Shown piece by piece: positions 1 to 8,727 of a stretch of DNA of 64,000 nucleotides. A program made the translations under genes and the position numbers. The notes beneath the pieces were generated by a model. It was given only the letters and a program-made list of their open reading frames with translations, had not been told where the DNA came from and ran no database searches. Origin of the DNA: Enterobacter sp. Bisph1 (GTDB lineage Bacteria > Pseudomonadota > Gammaproteobacteria > Enterobacterales > Enterobacteriaceae); the NCBI RefSeq assembly GCF_000814905.1, contig NZ_JXAG01000035.1:124001-188000 (forward strand), in the 5' to 3' direction. Position 1 is the stretch's first letter; the number at the start of each line of letters is the position of its first letter.

Positions 1-826
1 GCCGGTAGGTATCGAGGGGCAGCGGGCCGATTTCGATGCGAAACTTATGCGCAACATCGCGCACCGCTTTGCCCAGAAAGGCCGTTTGCCCCAGGCGCGC
101 AGCGTGTCGACCGCCCTGTAAGCGAGCGCGTTCACGCGGGCTTAAGGGCATCCATTGCGGCACGTTTTCAACAATTTTTACCGGCACATTAAAGTAGCTG
201 CGCAGGATCTTCTCCAGCCCCTCCGGATCGCGCCCGTTACGGGTCAGATGTCCGGCGACGGCGAAGCGGGCATGAGGGCTAAGGCTGCCTTTTTCCAGCT
301 GTCCCGGCTGCCCCATTCCCACCAGCGACGCGATGTACTGTTCAAAACGTTTGTTATCAGCGCGATCAAGAGAAACCGTCGGCTGCGCATCGGCCCACGC
401 GCGGTAAAACAGCAGCGCCAGGCGGTGATGAAATACATCGGCGAAGGCGCTAAGGCTGTCATCCTGATGGTGGGAGATGCGCTCGCTGGCATATTCCGTC
501 AGGTGTACCGGCAGCGGACCGTTCGGGCCAAACAGGCCAAAACTGAGGATTGAAACGTCATACAGCGGTGAATTTTCGCGTTTGTGCACCCCGGCAACGG
601 TCGAGGGCGCAAAGCCCAGCGACGGCTTCTGCCCAATGCGCAACGGTTCAAAACGCGGCAGCGGCGCGCGTCCCAACGGGTAACGTTCACCACCGCGCGC
701 ATCGACACGCCGCAACAGCGTAAACAGATCGAAGCGCCAGGGCGCGGCCATCACGTTTTGCCAGAAGGTATCCGGCAAGGCGCTGGCGCGGGTGATAACC
801 GGGGCGCTGCCGAGGGTGTCGGTCAT
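1..826 (-). CDS. tssG: TssG, T6SS baseplate protein (C-terminus cut by window edge)
   Basis: The 275 visible codons are open to the left edge, so the C-terminus is missing. The protein starts MTDTLGSAPVITRASALPDT and contains the early PWRFDLFTLLRR segment and the GPNGPLPVHLTEYA segment typical of TssG/ImpH. TssG works with TssE, TssF and TssK in the cytoplasmic baseplate wedge that nucleates sheath assembly. The ATG overlaps the tssF stop codon by four bases (ATGA), indicating translational coupling. Family assignment comes from the conserved segments and from the tssE-tssF-tssG order. Confidence 0.93.
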   Translation of the reverse strand, partial: MTDTLGSAPVITRASALPDTFWQNVMAAPWRFDLFTLLRRVDARGGERYPLGRAPLPRFEPLRIGQKPSLGFAPSTVAGVHKRENSPLYDVSILSFGLFGPNGPLPVHLTEYASERISHHQDDSLSAFADVFHHRLALLFYRAWADAQPTVSLDRADNKRFEQYIASLVGMGQPGQLEKGSLSPHARFAVAGHLTRNGRDPEGLEKILRSYFNVPVKIVENVPQWMPLSPRERARLQGGRHAARLGQTAFLGKAVRDVAHKFRIEIGPLPLDTYR

Positions 827-2694
827 ATCAGCGCCCTCTTGCCCATCCGCGGCGGCCAGTAACCCACTTCCCCGCGCTGCTGGCTCATCAGGGTAAATTC
901 CGTAAAACTGTTCATCCCCACCAGGCGGGCAAAGACGCGCTCCAGCACGCTGCCGAACAGATAAGGGCTAAAGCCGGAAAACGCCTGCTCATCCACCGTG
1001 AGCGTAATACCAATCCCGCGGGCGAAAACAATCGGACCCGGTTCCGGCACGCGACGATGTACCGGCTCCAGTACGCAGTGGCGCACGCCCTCAATCTGGC
1101 GCGCCACCGGCGCTTCCGCAAGCCGGGTGTAAAGGCCCAACAGCTGGCGCAGCGCGGCGGCGCCTTCGCCATCTTCGCCGTCCATCAGGCTCAGGTAGTT
1201 CATCTGCAGCTGGCTTATTAGCCGCCAGGTGCTTAGCCCCTCCGCCAGCGCCGGACGCGGCGGCGTCGGCCCTTTACGCAGTTTTAAGCTTTTCACCGGC
1301 AGCGAATCCGGCAGGACAAACTGCCCCATATCCTGCTGCAGCATCAACGGCAAATCGCGGCTGGTGCACAGCACTTCGGCGGTAATGTAGCGCAACTCTT
1401 CGCGCCACGGCGCATGCTGCTCATCCACCAGCGAGGCAAAGACTTCGGAACCGATATAGCCGGTACGAGTGCCGTAGCGTTGAGCATGTTCCGACAGCGC
1501 ACGCTGTTCGCGACGCAGGGAAAAATAGGCCCCGTAGTTGCCGTCATCCTGGCTCCAGCTGCTCCAGAACGGACGGAAGGTCTGTTCATCGCGCTGACCG
1601 TCGATGCTGGCGTGAATTTTCGTCACGCCATAGATTTCGTAATCCAGCGGGCGAATGTTATCGACCACCAGATGGTATTCATGCAGGCTGTCGCTGAGCT
1701 TTTGCCGCTCCGCCACTTTCGGAAACAGGTTAATCACCGGCGTGCAGTGCAGCGCCAGGTGACTTTTGTCGACCACCCGCTCGAGCTGTGAATCGGCTTT
1801 ATCCAGCAGAATAACAATATCAAATGAGGTCGCTTCGCCGCTCTGCGCCAGCATTTTGCCCAAACCATGCAGACTGATAAACTGAAAACGCGCCGGAAAC
1901 GCAAAGTACTCCTGCAACAGACGGTAGCCATCGAAATTGCGCAGATCGTCCGGCAGCAGCGCCTGATCGGCGCGAAAGCCCTCCTGACGCAGGGCGTCAT
2001 CCGCCAGCACCAGCGGCGGGGTTTTCTGCCCGTTCGCCTGGCAGACAATGCCTACCTGATGACCCATCAGTAGCTCAAGCAGTTGCAGCGCCTGCATATC
2101 CGGGCCGCTTAAGAACAGCTCGAGATGGTCAAAATCCAGATGGCTGAGATTCACCGGGCCGTCACAGCTCAGGCGAATACGCAGCGCACTTTGTGCGCCG
2201 CGCTGGCTTAAACCCACCTGCGCTAACGGCAGATCCGCAGGCACGCCGCCTAGCTCAACCAGGCTGATTTTCAGCGGCAGCAGCGTAACGTCATGGGCGG
2301 TGGTGTAACTGCAGGTGACACCGTTCTTTTTCATCACCTGGCTGTCCATCATGGTGCCGCGCGGCACCACGAAACCGTTGCTTAAATCCCCTTTCGCGCT
2401 GTCGGGCTGCAGCTCGGCAATCGCCATTGACGGCGTGGGCGCAAGGTAATTTGGCGCCACCATCTCCAGCAGGCGCTGGGAGAAGCGCGGAAACTCGGCG
2501 TCCATTTTTAACTGCACGCGCGAGGTCAGAAAGGCGAAGCCTTCCATCAGCCGTTCAACATACGGGTCGGCAACGTCCATGCCACGCATGCCAAGACGTC
2601 CGGCAACCTTCGGGTAGCGCCCGGCGAACTCCTGGCCCATTTCCCGCAGCCAGGCCAGTTCGCGGTTATAATATTCGAGTAATTTACTGTCCAT
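823..2694 (-). CDS. tssF: TssF, T6SS baseplate protein
   Basis: A 623-residue protein beginning MDSKLLEYYNRELAWLREMG, the characteristic TssF/ImpG/VasA opening, with the following AGRYPKVAGRL and DPYVERLMEGFAFL segments also conserved. TssF is the main baseplate wedge component, two copies per TssG, and connects the sheath to the membrane complex through TssK. It starts two bases after the tssE stop and overlaps tssG by four bases, so the three genes are translationally linked. Length is normal for the family and no disruption is visible. Confidence 0.96.
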   Translation of the reverse strand: MDSKLLEYYNRELAWLREMGQEFAGRYPKVAGRLGMRGMDVADPYVERLMEGFAFLTSRVQLKMDAEFPRFSQRLLEMVAPNYLAPTPSMAIAELQPDSAKGDLSNGFVVPRGTMMDSQVMKKNGVTCSYTTAHDVTLLPLKISLVELGGVPADLPLAQVGLSQRGAQSALRIRLSCDGPVNLSHLDFDHLELFLSGPDMQALQLLELLMGHQVGIVCQANGQKTPPLVLADDALRQEGFRADQALLPDDLRNFDGYRLLQEYFAFPARFQFISLHGLGKMLAQSGEATSFDIVILLDKADSQLERVVDKSHLALHCTPVINLFPKVAERQKLSDSLHEYHLVVDNIRPLDYEIYGVTKIHASIDGQRDEQTFRPFWSSWSQDDGNYGAYFSLRREQRALSEHAQRYGTRTGYIGSEVFASLVDEQHAPWREELRYITAEVLCTSRDLPLMLQQDMGQFVLPDSLPVKSLKLRKGPTPPRPALAEGLSTWRLISQLQMNYLSLMDGEDGEGAAALRQLLGLYTRLAEAPVARQIEGVRHCVLEPVHRRVPEPGPIVFARGIGITLTVDEQAFSGFSPYLFGSVLERVFARLVGMNSFTEFTLMSQQRGEVGYWPPRMGKRALI

Positions 2695-2696
2695 CG

Positions 2697-3266
2697 TTAC
2701 CCCGCGTCTTTCAGCTCAAAGTGTCCGTTTTCCAGATCGACATCGGTGCGAAACAGAAACTCCAGCGGATACGGCACGCACCACAGGCGGCCTTTGATCT
2801 CAATTGTCAGGACGTTGTGCAGGTCCAGCGACTGGGTATCGGAGATGCAACGCACCTGCAAGCCTTGCGGCAGAATGCGCGGTTCAAAATGCAAAATCGC
2901 GTTGGTCAGTTTGCGCTGGATATCGTGCCATTCAATGTCCGACATCCGTTTGCCCGCCAGCGGCGAGACGCCAAAGTTCACCACCGAGCGCCGCACCTGG
3001 TCAAAGCCGCTGAGATCCTGCTGTGCTTCGTTATTAATGGTGTTGAACAGCCACTGCAGATCGCGCAGCACATGGCGGCGCAGCGCGGAGTGGGAAACCA
3101 GATTACTGTTTACCGGCTCCTGCACTTTGTCCGGTGCATCATCCGTCAGGCGATCGAGTAGCGAGGGCTGCATTTTATCGCGCGCGCCAACGGTCTCTTT
3201 ACCGCGCCGCGAGCGCCAGCCGCTGCGCAGCAGGTCGCCCTCATCGTCATGGGCTGTGTTACTCAT
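2697..3266 (-). CDS. tssE: TssE, gp25-like T6SS baseplate protein
   Basis: A 189-residue protein with a gp25-like lysozyme-fold domain in the C-terminal two thirds (LLDRLTDD near the start, then SVVNFGVSPLAGKRMSD and IQRKLTNAILHFEPRILP). TssE links the baseplate to the first sheath ring, as gp25 does in phage T4. The first 30 or so residues are charged and look disordered. The start codon lies inside the last codons of tagJ (overlap ATGAGTAA), so coupling with the upstream gene is expected. Confidence 0.94.
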   Translation of the reverse strand: MSNTAHDDEGDLLRSGWRSRRGKETVGARDKMQPSLLDRLTDDAPDKVQEPVNSNLVSHSALRRHVLRDLQWLFNTINNEAQQDLSGFDQVRRSVVNFGVSPLAGKRMSDIEWHDIQRKLTNAILHFEPRILPQGLQVRCISDTQSLDLHNVLTIEIKGRLWCVPYPLEFLFRTDVDLENGHFELKDAG

Positions 3267-4071
3267 TCGCCGCGTCCGCGTTGAAATTGACGCTTAACAG
3301 ATCCAGCAGGGAGTATTCGGCATTGTCATTAAGCCAGACTTTCTGCCCTGCGCCCAGGTAGTGCGGGGCCTCTCCCGGCAGCTGCTGCCATTCGGTGACG
3401 CGGCAGAGCTTAAAGCGATCTTCGGCACTGCTGTCCAGCGGGTAGCGCGCCGGGATCTGGCAAACCTGTTCGCTGCCATCCTGTAAACGCACCAGCGTAT
3501 GTCGCCATACTAAATCGGTGACGCTGGCGGGCGGCTGAAACTGCATGGCTGAAATCGCGCTAAAGGGCAGCCAGAAGTAGCGGCCATTGACTATCGCTTC
3601 GCACACCGGGCCAAAACGGCAATCGCCATCCATTAACCAGTCGAAGCGCTGGCTTTCGCCGTTTTGCAGCGTCAATTGGCCCGGATTGGCATCGGCCTGC
3701 TCCAGCGCCGCTTCACGATGGGCGGCGGACTGTGTCGTTTCCGGCTCGAGTGCGCTGACCATCGCCGCCAGCCACGGCCATTGCGCATCCGGGGTGACCG
3801 GGCGGGCGCGGCCGGCCATCACCTCGGCGCGCTGGCGTTCTCCCTCGATCGCCTGCTGCAGCAGGGTGACCGTCGGTTGTGCCTGCGGCTTTAAGGCCGC
3901 CCAGCTTTTCAGCTGCGCCAGCGCGCGTGGCCAGTTGCCATCCAGGCACAAAAGCTGAGCAAACGCGGCGCGTAGATCGGCATCGCCAGGCTGGGTGCGG
4001 ATACGGCTTTCAAGCTGGGCCAGACTTTCCTGTATTGATTCGCCCGCCAGTTGTTGAAACAAGGTGTTCAT
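3259..4071 (-). CDS. tagJ: TagJ/ImpE-family T6SS accessory protein
   Basis: A 270-residue protein of the ImpE/SciE/TagJ family. The N-terminal half is helical and repeat-like (LAQLESRIRTQPGDADLRAAFAQLLCLDGNWPRAL), followed by the conserved FDWLMDGDCRFGPVCEAIVNGRYFWLPF block. In studied systems TagJ binds the sheath subunit TssB and modulates ClpV access; it is not essential for firing. It lies immediately upstream of tssE, the order common in this T6SS class. No signal peptide is present, consistent with a cytoplasmic role. Confidence 0.88.
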   Translation of the reverse strand: MNTLFQQLAGESIQESLAQLESRIRTQPGDADLRAAFAQLLCLDGNWPRALAQLKSWAALKPQAQPTVTLLQQAIEGERQRAEVMAGRARPVTPDAQWPWLAAMVSALEPETTQSAAHREAALEQADANPGQLTLQNGESQRFDWLMDGDCRFGPVCEAIVNGRYFWLPFSAISAMQFQPPASVTDLVWRHTLVRLQDGSEQVCQIPARYPLDSSAEDRFKLCRVTEWQQLPGEAPHYLGAGQKVWLNDNAEYSLLDLLSVNFNADAANE

Positions 4072-4080
4072 AGCCGCTCC

Positions 4081-5076
4081 TTAATTTACCGTTTTATAGG
4101 TTCCAACCGCCGGGTTGCGCAGCTGCGGGCGCAGGGAGTCAATCAGCAACAGATTCAGGCGGGTACCCGGTTCGAACCACGGCGTCCACGCTTTGCGCAC
4201 CTCTTCAATCCGCGCCTGCAGACGGGTTTCATCACTGGCGACATCGCGGGAGATCTCCACCGCCACGGTGCCGTTGGCCTGCCAGCCATTAAGGCTGTCG
4301 ACATAGGGCAGGATCATCCAGCTCTGCGCCAGGCTGCCTTCGCTCACCACCATCCGCTCATTGTTAACGGTGGTGATCAGCAGGCGATCGGCGTCAGCGT
4401 TGGCGCTCAGGCCGCTAACCGGGAAGCCGTGCACAAAGGTCATGGTGATTTTCTTTTCTGCGCCGTTGCTGATTTGTGTCACATCGCTGCGTCCGTTAAG
4501 CCAGCCGCCCTTCTCGCATTTTCCGTCCTCTTTGGCCGGAATAAACAGCGCAGGTGCACTGCTCCCCTGCCAGAAGGTACGCAGATGGCAGCCATCTTGT
4601 AGGGTGAACTCCTGCCACGGCGCGCGGCTGGCGGGCGGTGACTGTTCTTCTGCACGACCGCTCGGCGCGACCAGCCCGGTAGTGGCCGGGGTGGATGCGG
4701 TGTTGGCAGCCGCAGCGGAAGCGGTCGACGTTACCACCGGCTCCCACTCTTTGGCTTTATCGGCGGTACCTTCGGCAAGGGTCGCGCCCTGCGCATCGGT
4801 CATTTTCCAGCGTACCTGCGTCAGGGTGCTGCACTGATGTTCCAGCAGCGCACCGAGGCGCGGTAAAAAGCTATTCAGTACCGAGGGTTTTTTATCCCCG
4901 CTGGCGACAATGCGCAACGGCAGCGTTTTCCCACACCAGCTTTTGGGCGTGTTGTCGGCGATATTGTCGATCCAGACATCCAGTTTTTGCGAAGGTGATT
5001 GCACGATGCGGTAGTTTTCTGCCTGCGCGCTGCCACATATTGCCAGCAGCACCAAACCCGGTAGCCAAAGTTTCAT
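4081..5076 (-). CDS. Exported T6SS-associated protein of unknown function
   Basis: Starting at the ATG preceded by AAGGAC gives 331 residues with a Sec signal peptide (MKLWLPGLVLLAICGSAQA, then ENYRIV). A longer TTG start at 5100 would overlap the pppA stop and lacks a better ribosome site. After the signal come a Cys-containing N-terminal domain (SWCGKTLPLRIVASGDKK), a Ser/Thr/Ala-rich linker around residues 135-165, and a C-terminal domain with Cys pairs (DGCHLRTF, DGKCEKGGW) that could form disulfides. I do not recognise a named family. Its place between pppA and tagJ inside the structural operon suggests a conserved periplasmic accessory rather than an effector. Confidence 0.75.
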   Translation of the reverse strand: MKLWLPGLVLLAICGSAQAENYRIVQSPSQKLDVWIDNIADNTPKSWCGKTLPLRIVASGDKKPSVLNSFLPRLGALLEHQCSTLTQVRWKMTDAQGATLAEGTADKAKEWEPVVTSTASAAAANTASTPATTGLVAPSGRAEEQSPPASRAPWQEFTLQDGCHLRTFWQGSSAPALFIPAKEDGKCEKGGWLNGRSDVTQISNGAEKKITMTFVHGFPVSGLSANADADRLLITTVNNERMVVSEGSLAQSWMILPYVDSLNGWQANGTVAVEISRDVASDETRLQARIEEVRKAWTPWFEPGTRLNLLLIDSLRPQLRNPAVGTYKTVN

Positions 5077-5096
5077 AAAAGTCCTTGTATGCTGTA

Positions 5097-5891
5097 TCAA
5101 TCACGAAGAGGAAAAAACTGCGCGGCTTCAGAGAGCGTATGCAAAAGCGTGGTCTCCTGCGGTGTGCCCATCCACACCGCGACGGCGCTATAGTTGTCCT
5201 GCTGGGTCTGCGCGCCGGCACCATTTTTCAGCAGGATTTGATTCATTAACGTCAGCCACTCATCGGGGGTATTCACCATATGCAACGACTGCTGCATCTG
5301 CTCTTCGCTGACGCCGTGCCAGAAACCGTCGGTGCATAGCAAAAAGGCGTCGCCATCCTCAATCGGCACCACATCGCTGTAGCTCGGTTCACGCTCGTCC
5401 TCACCCAGCCCTAAGGCAAAGTAGAGTAAGTTCCCGTTAATGCCGTCGGTCTGGTGCCCGGCGTCTTTCATCTGCTGCACCAGGCTGTGATCGGTGGTGA
5501 CGTGATAGAGCCAACCGCGACGAAACAGATACAGACGGCTGTCGCCCGCGTGCGCCCAGTAGGCGAGCTGATAATCGCGGTCAATAAACAGGCTCACCAT
5601 GGTGGTTCCCATACGGTGATAATCCCGCACCGCTTTCTGCTCCTCGCGAATGGCGCGGTTAGCGTCATTCACGTACTGGCGAATGTACTGGGCGTTCAGG
5701 TGCTCGTCACCGTCGAACCGGGTAATGATGGCGTTGCGCGCCAGCTTCGCCGCGAGGTCGCCGCCGGGTAAACCGGCGATACCGTCGCAGACCACAAAGC
5801 AGGCGGCACGCTCGCCGATGGTTTCCCCGGTCTGATCCTGATTACTGGCACGCTCGCCCTGTCGCGAAATTGAGGCCGTGCTGATATTCAT
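5097..5891 (-). CDS. pppA: PppA-like PP2C serine/threonine phosphatase of the T6SS
   Basis: A 264-residue PP2C-family phosphatase. Metal-binding motifs are visible: Asp19 in NQDQ, Asp36 in the VVCDGIAG motif (a variant of DGMGG), HAGDSRLYL in the middle and LLCTDGFW further on. In the threonine phosphorylation pathway PppA reverses PpkA phosphorylation of the FHA protein and so switches T6SS assembly off. The neighbouring FHA gene overlaps it by four bases, which fits. No PpkA kinase is visible in this window. Catalytic aspartates appear intact, so an active enzyme is expected. Confidence 0.9.
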   Translation of the reverse strand: MNISTASISRQGERASNQDQTGETIGERAACFVVCDGIAGLPGGDLAAKLARNAIITRFDGDEHLNAQYIRQYVNDANRAIREEQKAVRDYHRMGTTMVSLFIDRDYQLAYWAHAGDSRLYLFRRGWLYHVTTDHSLVQQMKDAGHQTDGINGNLLYFALGLGEDEREPSYSDVVPIEDGDAFLLCTDGFWHGVSEEQMQQSLHMVNTPDEWLTLMNQILLKNGAGAQTQQDNYSAVAVWMGTPQETTLLHTLSEAAQFFPLRD

Positions 5892-7684
5892 TCTTCCGAT
5901 CCGCTTTGTGAGTCTTTGTACTGATTAACCTCCATGTCGTAAGCGTGCAGAAACGCTTCGCCAAACAAAGTATGGAAGTCATCGTCAATCTCACCGGCCG
6001 TCTGGGCATAACTACGCACGTAGTAATCCCACAGGGCGGCTTTGCGGTTGGAGAGCACGCCGAGACGCGCGGTGGCACCGTCACGCTTGGCGTCATCTTC
6101 CAGTTGTTCCGGATTAAACTGCTGCAGCATGGCGGCAATAATGGCGCGAATACCGGAGATCATACCTAACTGGTGCGCCTGTAAATCGATCAGCGCATCG
6201 CGCACCGATTTTTTCGGCGGCATAAAGCCCGGCATGCGCGTACCGAACATCTGCATCAGCACGGTTTTACCGGACGGCAGCAGCTTGAACGGGTTGTTGG
6301 CATCATCGAGCACCATGGTCATATCCGCTTTCACGCCGCGCTTGAGAATCGAACGCGAAGAGAGCAGCGCCACCGTGCCCTGCGAGAACATACTTAGCAT
6401 CTGGCCGAACTGACGCATATTCTCTTTATCAAACTGCGGCACCGGCTGCATGTCGCTAAGGCCCATTCCCTCCAGCAGTGCGTCAAGCAGCTCGCCTTTC
6501 AGCACGTCGCTGCTCTCGCCGCTGCTGGCAGACGGTGTGCTTTTCGCGCCGTTACTTTGCACCGGATCGATACGCAAACGTCCTTTCGGCGTCTGGGCGA
6601 CGCTGCGCTGTACCGCCTGCGGTGTCGGTAAGGTAATACCGGCGTAATCCTGCGGCTCTTCTACCGGCAGCGGCGGAATCTCGTCGGCGAACAGCGGCGT
6701 ACCGCTTAAATCCTCCGCGCGCAGTTCGGTAATAATCGGCTGCGGCGACAAAGGGGGTTCCGGCGTATTGAGATCGGTAATGATCGGTTGCGGCTCGGCA
6801 GGTTTTGGAGGAACCAGTTCATCCGCATGGGTCAGCGGTACTGCGCCGCCCATCAGGCCAAGCGGGTCGTCGCTGCGGGTCTGCTGGGTACTGGCGCCGC
6901 CGCCAAACAGCGCCAGCGGATCGAGTTCGTCGGTATCCGGTGTTGGCGTTGACTTCACCGGCTCAATCGGTGGAACCAGCGTGGAAGGCGTGACGTCATC
7001 AAAAATGCTGTCATTTTTAAACAGCTGTTCGTCATTGAATAACTGATCCGCGGCCAGGGATTTTGGCATCACCAGCGGTTCATTACCGTTGAGCAAGGAG
7101 AGCGGATCTTCCGGGTTACGCTCCGGCGCTTTTGGCGCGGCGAACGGATTGATGTTTTGCGCCTCTTGCGGTTTCGCACGGCTGCTGGAGATGCTGTCGG
7201 AGATAGAGAACTCCTGCATCAGGCTGTCCCAAATCTCCGTTGGCACCGCTGCAGGCGCACTTTCCGCCGTGTTTTTCGGCGCGGGTTCCGCTGCAGGTTT
7301 GACCGCCTGCGGCTGAGCCGGTTTCGGATACATCTCTTCTGCCATACGGCTTATCGGCTGCGTATCCTGAATCAGGTCGGTGACTTCAATACGATAGTCA
7401 TCAATGCCGAGGATATCCCCGTCCTGCAGTTCAACCTGACGGCCGCGCTCAAGAGGGATATCGTTGAGAACGACGCGGGTCACGTTGCCACGGTTGGTGA
7501 CGCGGCACTCGCCGTTGCCAGCGATATGAACAATCGCCTGCAAACGCGAAATGGAGCGGTCATTGTCCGGCAGCACCAGATTATTGTCCGTGCCGCGGCC
7601 AATGGTGCCGCCCGGGGGATAAAAGTCGCAGCGGCTTTGCGGCGGCTGATGACCGGGTTTACTGGTAATAATAGTGAATCGCAT
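5888..7684 (-). CDS. tagH: TagH/Fha, FHA-domain T6SS regulator
   Basis: A 598-residue protein with an N-terminal FHA domain (residues about 20-100: GGTIGRGTDNNLVLPD then SISRLQAIVH, the phosphothreonine-binding region). A long acidic and proline-rich linker follows, rich in NPFA, DDPLGLMG and LDPLALFG segments. A conserved C-terminal TagH domain starts near LLDALLEGMGLSD and includes FKLLPSGKTVLMQMFG and FGEAFLHAYD. Fha proteins bind phosphorylated partners and promote assembly of the T6SS. The pppA start overlaps its stop. The linker has several near-repeats of a DPL/PLALFGGG type that could be docking motifs; that is inference. Confidence 0.9.
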   Translation of the reverse strand: MRFTIITSKPGHQPPQSRCDFYPPGGTIGRGTDNNLVLPDNDRSISRLQAIVHIAGNGECRVTNRGNVTRVVLNDIPLERGRQVELQDGDILGIDDYRIEVTDLIQDTQPISRMAEEMYPKPAQPQAVKPAAEPAPKNTAESAPAAVPTEIWDSLMQEFSISDSISSSRAKPQEAQNINPFAAPKAPERNPEDPLSLLNGNEPLVMPKSLAADQLFNDEQLFKNDSIFDDVTPSTLVPPIEPVKSTPTPDTDELDPLALFGGGASTQQTRSDDPLGLMGGAVPLTHADELVPPKPAEPQPIITDLNTPEPPLSPQPIITELRAEDLSGTPLFADEIPPLPVEEPQDYAGITLPTPQAVQRSVAQTPKGRLRIDPVQSNGAKSTPSASSGESSDVLKGELLDALLEGMGLSDMQPVPQFDKENMRQFGQMLSMFSQGTVALLSSRSILKRGVKADMTMVLDDANNPFKLLPSGKTVLMQMFGTRMPGFMPPKKSVRDALIDLQAHQLGMISGIRAIIAAMLQQFNPEQLEDDAKRDGATARLGVLSNRKAALWDYYVRSYAQTAGEIDDDFHTLFGEAFLHAYDMEVNQYKDSQSGSEE

Positions 7685-7771
7685 CGCGTATTCCTGCTGG
7701 AGTTATGTGCACTCAAACGGCGCCGCTTTGGCTAAAACGGCTGCGTTTAACGACAAATTTGAAGCCCGGCT

Positions 7772-7789
7772 ATCCGGCCTCTGCCGGAT
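7772..7789. repeat. Small perfect hairpin between tagH and the LprI-like genes
   Basis: ATCCGGC, four bases, then GCCGGAT: a 7-bp perfect stem in the roughly 120-base gap between tagH and the upstream LprI-like gene. No U-tract follows in either direction. It resembles half of a REP-type palindromic unit but is a single copy here. It may mark the junction between the effector module and the structural genes. Confidence 0.45.
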
Positions 7790-7803
7790 GTAAATAGAGT
7801 GTT

Positions 7804-8637
7804 TTACTGGATTTTACTGACCAATTCAAAGGTCCGATCGCGCATTGATTTTTTTAAACAGCCTGCATCGGTCTGGCACTGATTACGTTTAGCCAGCCAC
7901 GCGCGCTGCGCGGCTTTCATGCCCGCCAGAGCCGCCTTGTCACTCGGATCCATCTCTCGTTGTTCTTCAATCTGGATTTTGTAAGCATCGCTAACGCTGC
8001 GATCCCAGGCGGCAAGTTCATTATTGGCACAAATCGTCTGCTCAACCGGACTGAGGCTGCCGGCGCAGGCAAAGCCGGGCGTTACTTTGTCGCCCGCCTT
8101 CACGCGCTGCAGCACAACATAACTGTTGTCGTCCCAATTCATTACCAGCTTATCTTCAGATAACAGGGCTACCCAGTTTTTCAGCGACTCGCCGTTCGGC
8201 CCCAAATAGCCTTTCTGACACGCCACCAGCATGGGGGTAATTTTTTGCGGCCCTAAGGGAGCCAAATTAAAATCCTCTGCCACCGGCGTGACCGGCGCAA
8301 AACGACGCTCACCATTGGTTTTCACAATGGCTTCATTCAGCGTCATCGCGGCTTGCGGTTGAAAGGCTGGCTGCTGGCAATCAATGGCAAAGGTTAATTC
8401 CCCGTTTATCGCAACGGTATCAAAATGAATTACCCGCCCGACATAGCGCGGGTCGTCTATTTTTGTATCAAAAGAGACGGTTGCAGATTGATCCGTTGAA
8501 AGGGATATCACGCGCCAGTCGCCAAAAACAGATGCTGGTGTGTTTGCGGCCCGTGCAAGGTGAACGGTTTGCAGCATTATCATCGCGCAAATCGCTGATA
8601 ACATCTGCGCTGGGGTTAGTCGATAACGTCCTGTCAT
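7804..8637 (-). CDS. LprI/DUF1311-domain periplasmic protein, putative immunity protein
   Basis: Starting at 8637 gives 277 residues with a signal peptide ending near MLQTVHLARA; an upstream start at 8700 would add 21 residues before the signal and is less likely. The C-terminal third is an LprI-like (DUF1311) domain: FACAGSLSPVEQTICANNELAAWD followed by QRAWLAKRNQCQTDAGCLKKSM, with four cysteines in the usual pattern. LprI of Mycobacterium is a lysozyme inhibitor. Because this gene lies downstream of a lysozyme-like T6SS effector, a role in protecting the cell's own peptidoglycan is inferred. It is a distant paralogue of the next gene, sharing the N-terminal GDWRV/GEWQV type domain and the C-terminal domain. 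Confidence 0.75.
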   Translation of the reverse strand: MTGRYRLTPAQMLSAICAMIMLQTVHLARAANTPASVFGDWRVISLSTDQSATVSFDTKIDDPRYVGRVIHFDTVAINGELTFAIDCQQPAFQPQAAMTLNEAIVKTNGERRFAPVTPVAEDFNLAPLGPQKITPMLVACQKGYLGPNGESLKNWVALLSEDKLVMNWDDNSYVVLQRVKAGDKVTPGFACAGSLSPVEQTICANNELAAWDRSVSDAYKIQIEEQREMDPSDKAALAGMKAAQRAWLAKRNQCQTDAGCLKKSMRDRTFELVSKIQ

Positions 8638-8727
8638 TGTTTTTTCATCTTTTTTCAGCCTGGGCTGAGCCAGTAGAAGAGAGGTTAAGCGGGATGGCAT
8701 CCACTCCGCTTACGCTATTATCAACGA

